Below are positions 1 to 5,956 of a stretch of 14,634 nucleotides of DNA, piece after piece (position 1 is the first letter of the stretch; each line of letters begins with the position of its first letter). The notes under the pieces are model-generated. The model worked only from the letters and a program-made list of their open reading frames with translations. It was not told where the DNA came from and searched no databases. The translations under genes were made by a program, and so were the position numbers. The DNA lies in contig DJRM01000123.1 in assembly GCA_002440085.1 (NCBI GenBank), forward strand, positions 1 to 14,634. Reading direction: 5' to 3'. This DNA comes from Bacteroidales bacterium UBA6360 (GTDB lineage: Bacteria > Bacteroidota > Bacteroidia > Bacteroidales > UBA932).

Positions 1-527
1 TCCATTCCAGCACCATTCCCAGTACCCGCCTCAGCGCCGCTCCCTCCGGTCGCGGCCGCTCCGCCCTCCGGCGCATAGTCGCCTCCCAGCAGCCCCAGCT
101 TCGTGAACTCGTCCAAAAGCAGATTGTAAGTCAGCCCGTGCTCACGCAGGTATTCCGCCCCGTTGCTCGCCATCGCCTTGCACAGCGCAAGCAGCAGATG
201 CTGCGGCCCGACTACATTTCCGCCGGCCTTCGTGGTCTCGAACACCGCTATATTTATTATGTTCATAGAACTCCGCGAAAGCGTGATGCTGTCGATGTCC
301 GAGTAGGGAATATGCCTTCCCTCTGAAATACGTCCGTCTATATAGTCCTTGAAATCAACGAGATCTGTTCCGAGGAATTTGAGGTGCATAGCGCCGAGGT
401 TCTCCTCGTGCCGCAGCATCCCGAGAAAAAGGTGGTCCGGCCCGATCATGTAGCTTCCCGTCCGCATCGCCTCCTCCCTCGCATAGTTCACGATGGCGTT
501 CAGAGTGTCAGAGATTGATATTTTCAT
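1..527 (-). CDS. clpC: ClpC-type AAA+ unfoldase, N-terminal part (cut by window edge)
   Basis: The frame opens with ATG at 527 on the minus strand and stays open to base 1, giving 175 visible residues. They form two Clp_N repeats, which in this family bind adaptors and substrates. Repeat 1 has EEAMRTGSYMIGPDHLFLGM at about residues 18-37. Repeat 2 has GGNVVGPQHLLLALC at about 102-116. After residue 153 comes a Gly/Ala-rich linker that should lead to the first AAA+ module outside the window. By family knowledge ClpC unfolds proteins for ClpP. The sequence matches the ClpC type better than ClpB, whose N-terminus is different. It is divergent from gyrA with 202 bp between the starts, and a Bacteroidota-type promoter and a perfect 20-bp dyad lie upstream. 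The Walker motifs and the ClpP-binding loop cannot be seen, so a Clp_N-only protein is not excluded. Confidence 0.85.
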   Translation of the reverse strand, partial: MKISISDTLNAIVNYAREEAMRTGSYMIGPDHLFLGMLRHEENLGAMHLKFLGTDLVDFKDYIDGRISEGRHIPYSDIDSITLSRSSMNIINIAVFETTKAGGNVVGPQHLLLALCKAMASNGAEYLREHGLTYNLLLDEFTKLGLLGGDYAPEGGAAATGGSGAEAGTGNGAGM

Positions 528-560
528 TGTATGAATGTGCCTGTTTGAAACCGTATTGCA

Positions 561-580
561 GCGTGAACGTATTTTCACGC
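561..580. promoter_or_regulatory. Perfect 20-bp dyad at the start of the clpC transcript
   Basis: GCGTGAA (561-567) and TTCACGC (574-580) are perfect inverted repeats separated by the six bases cgtatt. The dyad lies a few bases downstream of the transcription start predicted for clpC and just upstream of the gyrA -33 element (587-590). This is a classical position for a dimeric repressor operator. It could also form a 5' hairpin in the clpC mRNA. It does not match the CIRCE (HrcA) or CtsR operator consensus. The dyad is directly visible; an operator role is inference. Confidence 0.45.
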
Positions 581-586
581 CCCATT

Positions 587-618
587 TTTGCAAAATTACG
601 CAAATCTCCGTATATTTG
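587..618 (+). promoter_or_regulatory. Predicted gyrA promoter (Bacteroidota sigma type)
   Basis: TTTG at 587-590 is followed after exactly 20 bp by TATATTTG at 611-618, matching the Bacteroidota consensus TTTG, about 20 bp, TAnnTTTG. The predicted transcription start is near 624, which gives a gyrA leader of roughly 105 nt that contains a second dyad (671-691). The element overlaps the oppositely directed clpC promoter almost completely. Confidence 0.7.
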
Positions 619-622
619 CAAG
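591..622 (-). promoter_or_regulatory. Predicted clpC promoter overlapping the gyrA promoter
   Basis: Read on the minus strand, CTTG (622-619) is followed after 20 bp by TAATTTTG (598-591), which fits TAnnTTTG. The -33 element has only the TTG core. The predicted start is near 584, giving a clpC leader of about 57 nt. The -7 box abuts the gyrA -33 element, and the clpC -33 element lies immediately after the gyrA -7 box, so both promoters use the same 38 bp and probably cannot bind polymerase at the same time. Confidence 0.55.
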
Positions 623-670
623 CTATGCCGTGCCTTCGCTCCGACGCCGGTGAACACGGATTCTCGGGGT

Positions 671-691
671 GGAATATACATATTATATTCC
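671..691 (+). promoter_or_regulatory. Hairpin or dyad in the gyrA leader
   Basis: GGAATATA (671-678) and TATATTCC (684-691) form a perfect 8-bp inverted repeat around a 5-base loop. Two G-U pairs could extend the stem outward. It lies in the predicted gyrA 5' leader, ending 38 bases before the start codon. No T-run follows, so it is not a conventional terminator. It could act as an operator, an mRNA stability element, or a supercoiling-sensitive AT-rich cruciform. Only the symmetry is seen directly. Confidence 0.4.
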
Positions 692-729
692 GTGTGTCGG
701 CAAAAATGTGAAAAATGAAAATTTGAAAT

Positions 730-3291
730 ATGGAAAACAACGAAGAAAAGATTACGACAGGCAGGATTGAGCAGGTGGACATCGACCAGCAGATGAGGAG
801 CGCGTACATCGACTACTCCATGTCGGTGATTGTCTCGCGTGCCCTTCCTGATGTCAGGGACGGTCTCAAGCCTGTCCACAGGAGGGTGCTCTTCGGAATG
901 GAGGGACTTGGGCTTTCCTATTCGGGTCAGACGAAGAAGTCCGCCAGAATCGTCGGCGAGGTGCTCGGTAAGTACCATCCGCACGGCGACTCCAGCGTCT
1001 ATGACGCGATGGCACGTCTTGCGCAGTGGTGGAGCGTCCGCTATCCGCTTGTTTACGGACAGGGAAACTTCGGTTCAATGGACGGTGACCCCGTGGCGGC
1101 CATGCGTTACACCGAGGCCAAGCTCGAAAAGATTTCGGAGGACATTCTCGGCGACCTTGAAAAGGACACTGTCGATATGCAGAACAACTTCGACGACTCC
1201 CTTCAGGAGCCGACCGTGCTGCCGACCAAACTGCCTCTGCTCCTGCTTAACGGCTCTTCCGGAATCGCAGTCGGAATGGCGACGAACATGGCTCCGCACA
1301 ACCTCTCCGAGGTCTGCGACGGCATCTGCGCCTACATTGACAATCCGGACATCACCGTTGACGAACTGATGCACTTCATCAAGGGCCCGGACTTCCCGAC
1401 AGGAGGCATCATCATGGGCCGTCAGGGCATAAAGGATGCGTTTGAGACAGGTCAGGGCAGGATTGTAATTCGTTCAAAGACAGAAATCGAGGTGAGCGAG
1501 AGCGGCCGCGAGACCATCGTCGTCACCGAGATTCCATACATGGTCAACAAGCGCGAGATGATTGAGAAAATCGCCGAACTTGTAGAGACCAAGAAGATTG
1601 ACGGAATATCATACGTCAACGACGAGACCACCCGTCACGGAGTGCGGATCATCATCCGCCTCAAGCAGGGCGCTAATTCGAGCGTCGTTCTGAACAGCCT
1701 GTTCAAGTATTCTCCGCTCCAGTCAAGCTTCAGCGTGAACAATGTCGCGCTCGTGAACGGCCGCCCTTACACGCTGAACCTCAAGGACCTTATCCGCAAT
1801 TTCGTGGAGCACCGCCATCAGGTCATCGTGCGCAGGACAAAGTTCGACCTCAAGAAGGCGCAGGCCCGCGCCCACATCCTTGAGGGTCTTCTCAAGGCCC
1901 TTGACGTGATAGATCAGATTATCGCGATTATCCGTGCGTCAAAGAGCGTTGACGACGCCAAGTCCCAGCTCATCGAAAGGTTCGAATTCACTGACATACA
2001 GGCATCCGCAATCGTCGAGATGCGTCTGCGTCAGCTCACTGGACTCGAAAGGGAGAAGCTTCAGAGCGAATATGACGAACTTATGAAGTTCATCAAATAC
2101 TGCATCGACGTTCTCGGAAGCTACGATATGCAGATGGCAATCGTCAAGGACGAGACCATGCTGATGAAGGAGAAGTACGGTGACGCGAGAAGGACCGAAA
2201 TCACCATGTCTGCAGAGGAGTTCAATCCTGAGGATTTCTATCCGGACGAGGATGTCGTGGTGACGATTTCGCATCTCGGATACATTAAGAGGACTCCGCT
2301 CACCGAGTATCGTACCCAGGCCCGCGGAGGCGTCGGGATGAAGGGAGCCGCCAAGAGGGACGCGGACTTCATCGAGCACATCTATGTCGCCAATATGCAC
2401 AGCACGCTGCTTCTCTTCACTGAGAGCGCCAAATGCTTCTGGCTCAAGGTCTATGAGGTTCCGGAAGGCTCACGCTCGTCGAAGGGACGCGCCATCCAGA
2501 ATGTGCTGAATCTCACGGCCGAAGACAGAATCAAGGCATATCTTAACGTCCGCAACCTCAAAGACGAGGATTATATCAACAATAACTATGTGGTTCTCTG
2601 CACGAAGAACGGCATCATCAAGAAGACCACGCTCGAAGCCTATTCACGGCCTCGTGCGAACGGTGTCATCGCCCTTACCATCCGTGAGGGTGACGAACTT
2701 CTCGATGTCGCGCTCACAAGCGGCAGCAGCCAGATTTTCATCGCCGGCAAGGAGGGCCGTTGCGTGAGGTTCGACGAGTCTGACGTTCGTCCGATGGGGA
2801 GAACCGCCGCCGGAGTGAAGGGAATCAACCTCGACAGCGAGAGCAATGAAGTCATCGGACTGCTCAGCTACGAGCCTCAGGCCGAGGATGCCGCCGACCA
2901 CTCTATTCTTGTAGTCAGCGACCACGGATACGGCAAGCGCTCCGACTTTGAGGAATACCGCAAGACAAGCCGTGGCAGCAAGGGCGTCAAGACCCTGAAC
3001 ATTACCGACAAGACAGGCGAACTCATTGCCATCAAGAACGTTACGGACAATGACGACCTGATGATCATCACCCGTTCCGGACTTACCATCCGCATGGCCG
3101 TTTCCGATATCCGCATCGCCGGACGTGCAACCCAGGGCGTGCGCCTCATAAACATCAAGGATGGCGACTCTATTGCTGCGGTTTCGGTCGTGGCTAAGAG
3201 CGACGATGAGGACGAGGTAACAGAGGCTCCTGCGGAACAGCCTGTAGAGGGCGCTGCTGAGGCTCCGGAAACTTCAGAAACCGAGGCTTGA
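730..3291 (+). CDS. gyrA: DNA gyrase subunit A
   Basis: Breakage-reunion subunit of DNA gyrase, which with GyrB introduces negative supercoils in the cytoplasm. The 853-residue protein has the expected order. The winged-helix region contains HPHGDSSVYDAMARL and the GQGNFGSMDGD motif. The catalytic tyrosine is Tyr127 in AAMRYTE. A coiled-coil follows, and after about residue 510 comes the beta-pinwheel C-terminal domain. The quinolone-relevant positions Ser88 and Asp92 (E. coli Ser83 and Asp87) carry the susceptible-type residues. The GyrA box at 530-536 reads QARGGVG, a relaxed form of the usual QRRGGKG. The last ~30 residues are an acidic Glu/Ala/Pro-rich tail, probably disordered. ATG 730 is preceded by an A-rich leader without a clear Shine-Dalgarno site. 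The TPR gene starts 43 bp downstream and is probably co-transcribed. ParC was considered, but the GyrA box and overall sequence favour GyrA. Confidence 0.98.
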   Translation: MENNEEKITTGRIEQVDIDQQMRSAYIDYSMSVIVSRALPDVRDGLKPVHRRVLFGMEGLGLSYSGQTKKSARIVGEVLGKYHPHGDSSVYDAMARLAQWWSVRYPLVYGQGNFGSMDGDPVAAMRYTEAKLEKISEDILGDLEKDTVDMQNNFDDSLQEPTVLPTKLPLLLLNGSSGIAVGMATNMAPHNLSEVCDGICAYIDNPDITVDELMHFIKGPDFPTGGIIMGRQGIKDAFETGQGRIVIRSKTEIEVSESGRETIVVTEIPYMVNKREMIEKIAELVETKKIDGISYVNDETTRHGVRIIIRLKQGANSSVVLNSLFKYSPLQSSFSVNNVALVNGRPYTLNLKDLIRNFVEHRHQVIVRRTKFDLKKAQARAHILEGLLKALDVIDQIIAIIRASKSVDDAKSQLIERFEFTDIQASAIVEMRLRQLTGLEREKLQSEYDELMKFIKYCIDVLGSYDMQMAIVKDETMLMKEKYGDARRTEITMSAEEFNPEDFYPDEDVVVTISHLGYIKRTPLTEYRTQARGGVGMKGAAKRDADFIEHIYVANMHSTLLLFTESAKCFWLKVYEVPEGSRSSKGRAIQNVLNLTAEDRIKAYLNVRNLKDEDYINNNYVVLCTKNGIIKKTTLEAYSRPRANGVIALTIREGDELLDVALTSGSSQIFIAGKEGRCVRFDESDVRPMGRTAAGVKGINLDSESNEVIGLLSYEPQAEDAADHSILVVSDHGYGKRSDFEEYRKTSRGSKGVKTLNITDKTGELIAIKNVTDNDDLMIITRSGLTIRMAVSDIRIAGRATQGVRLINIKDGDSIAAVSVVAKSDDEDEVTEAPAEQPVEGAAEAPETSETEA

Positions 3292-3334
3292 TTATTGAAG
3301 ACGGAGAAAAATAACACATCAAAATTTGAATATC

Positions 3335-4696
3335 ATGAAAAAGACTTTAATCGCATTGACAGTTCTGCTTTCGTCAGCAATGATTGCAACTGCACAGCAG
3401 AAGTCACCGGAGGCGCTGCGCTCTGCCGTTGAAAAGGCTGAGTCGGCCGCAGAAAATCCCAAGAAGGCAGAGAAGCCTGACACGTGGATGAAGATAGGAA
3501 AGGCATACGTCGATGCCTACAACGGACCGGTAGGCCAGCTCTGGCTCGGTGCTTCGCAGACCGAACTTCAGCTCGTGACCGGAAACGCGAAGCCGCTTTC
3601 CGTCGAGACGGTCGACCTTGGCGGCACTCCTTGCCAGAAGCAGGTTTTTGCGGACAAGGACCTCTATTTCAACCAGAACGGACAGCTCGTTCTCATAAAT
3701 GTCACCAAGCCTGTCTATGATGACGCTCTTGCAAGCGCTCTCAAGGCTTACACAAGGGCCGGGGAACTTGATGTTGCCGGCAAGAAGACCAAGCCGATTG
3801 TCGCGGCTCTTGACGACATTGCGGCGAAGTACCTCAACGACGGAATGAACGCCTACACTCTCGGCAACCTCAAGGAGGCCAGTGCCGATTTCGAGAATGC
3901 CGCAAAGGCAGCAGGCACCGCCCCTTCAAACCGTCTGGACACCACGGCCGTCTACAATGCGGGCTTCACGTCATGGGCATACGCCAACCAGCTTGCTGCC
4001 ACGGACTCTCTCGCTGCAGTTGCAGAGTATCAGCGTGCAAAGGGTTTCTTCAAGACCTGCCTTGAAAACGGCTACTACTATGAGGGCGGTGAGGTGTTCG
4101 CGAAGCTTCACGACATCTACAACAAGCTCGGAGAAAAGGATGCCGCACGTGAGGTTCTTGAGGCCGGATTCCAGCAGTTCCCCGACAGCCAGAGCATTCT
4201 CATCTCTCTCATCAACTTCTACATCGAGAACAAGGAAGATCCGAACAAACTCTTCACCCTCATCGATGCGGCTATCCAGAACGAGCCTAACAACGCCTCC
4301 CTCTACTACGTGAAGGGCAACATCTACAACGAGCTCGGCGACAAGGTTTCCGCCAAGGAGTCCTACTACAAGTGCGCCGAAATCAACCCGGACTACGAGT
4401 ATGGCTACATAGGTGCCGGCATCATGTACTACAACGACGCTGTCGCCCTTTCCGAGAAAGCCTCAAACGAGATGGACGACAAGAAGTATGAGGAACTCGT
4501 CTCCCAGTTCGAGCAGTGCCTCAAGGATGCCATCGACCCGTTTGAGAAGGCATACGCAATATCAAAGGACGAGAGCATCAAGAACAACGTCGCCCTCTAC
4601 CTCAAGAACATCTACTACCGTTTCGTCTCCCAGGGGCCTGAATACGAGGCCGCCTACAAGAAGTACGACGAAATCGTAAAGAACAGTCAGCAGTAA
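3335..4696 (+). CDS. Secreted tetratricopeptide-repeat protein
   Basis: The 453-residue product starts with a signal peptide: MKKTLIALTVLLSSAMIATA has a basic n-region and hydrophobic core and is followed by QQ, so cleavage near residue 20-21 is likely. ATG 3335 is preferred over an in-frame TTG nine bases earlier because it gives a cleaner signal peptide. The mature part is mostly helical and TPR-like. The clearest repeats are at about residues 160-195 (KYLNDGMNAYTLGNLKEASA), 250-286 (LHDIYNKLGEKDAAREVL) and 318-351 (YYVKGNIYNELGDKVSAKES). A less repetitive segment at about 45-120 contains the only mature cysteine-bearing stretch near its middle. There is no lipobox or obvious catalytic motif, so a periplasmic scaffold role is inferred. 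It sits 43 bp after gyrA and before a strong terminator, so it probably ends that operon. A gyrA-TPR pairing is, to my knowledge, common in Bacteroidales. Function is unknown. Confidence 0.88.
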   Translation: MKKTLIALTVLLSSAMIATAQQKSPEALRSAVEKAESAAENPKKAEKPDTWMKIGKAYVDAYNGPVGQLWLGASQTELQLVTGNAKPLSVETVDLGGTPCQKQVFADKDLYFNQNGQLVLINVTKPVYDDALASALKAYTRAGELDVAGKKTKPIVAALDDIAAKYLNDGMNAYTLGNLKEASADFENAAKAAGTAPSNRLDTTAVYNAGFTSWAYANQLAATDSLAAVAEYQRAKGFFKTCLENGYYYEGGEVFAKLHDIYNKLGEKDAAREVLEAGFQQFPDSQSILISLINFYIENKEDPNKLFTLIDAAIQNEPNNASLYYVKGNIYNELGDKVSAKESYYKCAEINPDYEYGYIGAGIMYYNDAVALSEKASNEMDDKKYEELVSQFEQCLKDAIDPFEKAYAISKDESIKNNVALYLKNIYYRFVSQGPEYEAAYKKYDEIVKNSQQ

Positions 4697-4720
4697 AAGC
4701 CGCTAAATAAGCGGACTGCT
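4689..4720 (+). other. Bulged hairpin overlapping the end of the TPR gene
   Basis: AGCAGT (4689-4694) pairs with ACTGCT (4715-4720), and CCGCT (4700-4704) pairs with AGCGG (4710-4714). A five-base bulge (4695-4699) on one side and an AAATA loop complete it. The stem begins inside the last codons of the TPR gene and spans its stop codon. It has no T-run, so it may stabilise the 3' end, with the next hairpin doing the terminating. Confidence 0.45.
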
Positions 4721-4734
4721 TCATTACACGCAAG

Positions 4735-4781
4735 CCCCTGAACCTTCCCAACCGCCAAGGTTGCCCCGGTTCAGGGGTTTT
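4735..4781 (+). terminator. Rho-independent terminator of the gyrA-TPR unit
   Basis: CCCCTGAACC (4735-4744) and GGTTCAGGGG (4768-4777) form a perfect 10-bp stem followed by TTTT. Inside the 23-base loop a second hairpin, CAACC (4749-4753) with GGTTG (4759-4763), can form, so the structure is nested. It lies 39 bases after the TPR stop codon. The reverse strand lacks a comparable T-run, so it should act mainly on plus-strand transcripts. Confidence 0.88.
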
Positions 4782-4785
4782 CGTC

Positions 4786-4854
4786 TTTGGTCATTTGAGG
4801 CGATTTTGTTTGGTCATTTGAGGTGGTTTCGTTTGGTCGTTTGAGGCGTATCAG
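4786..4854. repeat. Three-copy 23-bp tandem repeat
   Basis: Three head-to-tail units occupy 4786-4808, 4809-4831 and 4832-4854. Each starts with the 15-base core TTTGGTC(A/G)TTTGAGG and continues with 8 more variable bases. Units 1 and 2 match at 20 of 23 positions, and units 1 and 3 at 18 of 23. There are no spacers, so it is not a CRISPR array. It begins five bases after the terminator T-run and lies between the convergent TPR and phoH genes. Confidence 0.85.
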
Positions 4855-4906
4855 CCCCAAAAGTTGCTTTGGTGAGACGGCGAAGAGTGGTGAAGATGCA
4901 AGGCTT

Positions 4907-4963
4907 GCCGTGCTGTCAAATACCGGAGCAACCTTGAGGTTGTGAGGATTTTGGCAACACGGC
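4907..4963. repeat. Long imperfect hairpin beside the phoH 3' end
   Basis: GCCGTGCTGTCAAA (4907-4920) and TTTGGCAACACGGC (4950-4963) are imperfect inverted repeats. As RNA, 12 Watson-Crick pairs and one G-U form across 14 positions with a single mismatch. The enclosed 29 bases hold a second hairpin, CAACC (4929-4933) with GGTTG (4938-4942) around a TTGA loop. The element ends 20 bp beyond the phoH stop codon. No T-run follows on either strand. It could be a 3'-end stabiliser of phoH mRNA or a dispersed intergenic repeat. The rest of 4855-4983 has no convincing ORF, apart from a weak CCAAA/TTTGG hairpin at 4857-4872. Confidence 0.55.
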
Positions 4964-4983
4964 GTAACGCAGCAGATTCGCCG

Positions 4984-5919
4984 CTATTCGCCGTCGAACG
5001 CCTTGACGATTTTGGTGACTAAAGGATGCCGCACAATGTCGGCATTGGTGAAGGTGATGCAGGAGATTCCCTTGATTCCCTCCACGAGTTTCATTCCGCG
5101 CAGCAGGCCGCTGTCGGACTTGTTCGGCAGGTCGACCTGAGAGGCGTCGCCGGTGACGATGAACTTCGCGTCCCGGCCCATTCTGGTGAGGAACATCTTG
5201 AGCTGGCCGAGGTTGGTGTTCTGCGCCTCGTCGAGAATCACGCAGGCGCGGTCGAGGGTGCGTCCGCGCATATAGGCGAGCGGTGCAATCTGAATCGTCC
5301 CGTCGGCTATGAATTCCTGAAGCTTCTTCGGCGGAATCATGTCCCCGAGTGCGTCGTAGAGCGGCTGGAGATATGGATCAAGCTTGTCCTTGAGGTCTCC
5401 CGGCAGAAATCCGAGCCTTTCCCCGGCCTCCACTGCTGGTCGAGTGAGTATAATCCTTTTGACCTCCCTATTCTTCAGCGCCCTCACGGCCAGCGCGATG
5501 GCGACATATGTCTTTCCTGTTCCGGCCGGCCCCACGGCAAAGATGAGGTCGTTCTCGAAATATGCCTTAACCATCTTCTCCTGCGTGGCGTTCCGCGCCT
5601 TAATCGGCTTCCCGTCGTTTCCGAACACAATCGGCGCGTCCGAGTGCATCGTGAATTCCTCCGCGGCGTTTTCGCCCTCGAAAAGTTCCTCCACGTCGTA
5701 GGTCGAGAGCGTCCGCTTGTGCATCCGCTTCTCAATCAGCCTGCTTATTTTTTCGTTGAACACGATGATGTCGTCCTGTGTCCCGTCTAAAAGCAGCTCA
5801 TTTCCCCGGGCCACCACCTTCAGCTTCGGGAAATAAGCGCAAAGCGCCTCCAGAAGCCTGTTAGCCGGCCCGTAAATCTCAATAGGGTCAATCGCCTCAA
5901 GTGTAATCGTCTTTTTCAT
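4984..5919 (-). CDS. phoH: PhoH-family ATPase
   Basis: Cytoplasmic P-loop ATPase related to the helicase-like PhoH family, linked in other bacteria to RNA metabolism and stress; its exact substrate is unsettled. From ATG 5919 the protein has 311 residues, normal for Bacteroidota PhoH. The N-terminal ~90 residues form a small alpha/beta domain (the ARGN motif near 37-40 is typical). The ATPase core follows: Walker A GPAGTGKT at 130-137, the conserved TRPAVEAGERLGFLPGD at about 159-175, Walker B VILDEAQN at 227-234, and a sensor-like VTGDASQVDLP at about 255-265. An in-frame TTG at 5928 would add three residues; the ATG is preferred. It starts 19 bp after the capA stop codon and is probably co-transcribed with capA. 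A promoter-like element overlapping the capA end could also drive it alone. Confidence 0.95.
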   Translation of the reverse strand: MKKTITLEAIDPIEIYGPANRLLEALCAYFPKLKVVARGNELLLDGTQDDIIVFNEKISRLIEKRMHKRTLSTYDVEELFEGENAAEEFTMHSDAPIVFGNDGKPIKARNATQEKMVKAYFENDLIFAVGPAGTGKTYVAIALAVRALKNREVKRIILTRPAVEAGERLGFLPGDLKDKLDPYLQPLYDALGDMIPPKKLQEFIADGTIQIAPLAYMRGRTLDRACVILDEAQNTNLGQLKMFLTRMGRDAKFIVTGDASQVDLPNKSDSGLLRGMKLVEGIKGISCITFTNADIVRHPLVTKIVKAFDGE

Positions 5920-5925
5920 ATACCG

Positions 5926-5956
5926 CAAAAATAACGATTTATTTGCAGAAATTCAA
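5926..5956 (-). promoter_or_regulatory. Possible internal promoter directly upstream of phoH
   Basis: On the minus strand, TTG (5956-5954) is followed after 20 bp by TATTTTTG (5933-5926), a full TAnnTTTG match. The -33 element has only the TTG core. The predicted start falls within a few bases of the phoH ATG at 5919, so the transcript would be leaderless or nearly so. Much of the element lies inside the last codons of capA. AT-rich chance matches are possible. Confidence 0.35.

Noticed and set aside
508..984. Minus-strand frame spanning the clpC/gyrA promoter region
   Set aside because: It overlaps both the divergent promoters and coding sequence of gyrA; no recognisable domain.
4786..4854. 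CRISPR-like array
   Set aside because: The three units abut with no unique spacers and no cas genes are visible.
5026..5790. Long plus-strand open frame antisense to phoH
   Set aside because: It lies wholly opposite phoH, which has complete Walker motifs; the product resembles no family I recognise. It is a by-product of GC-rich codon use.
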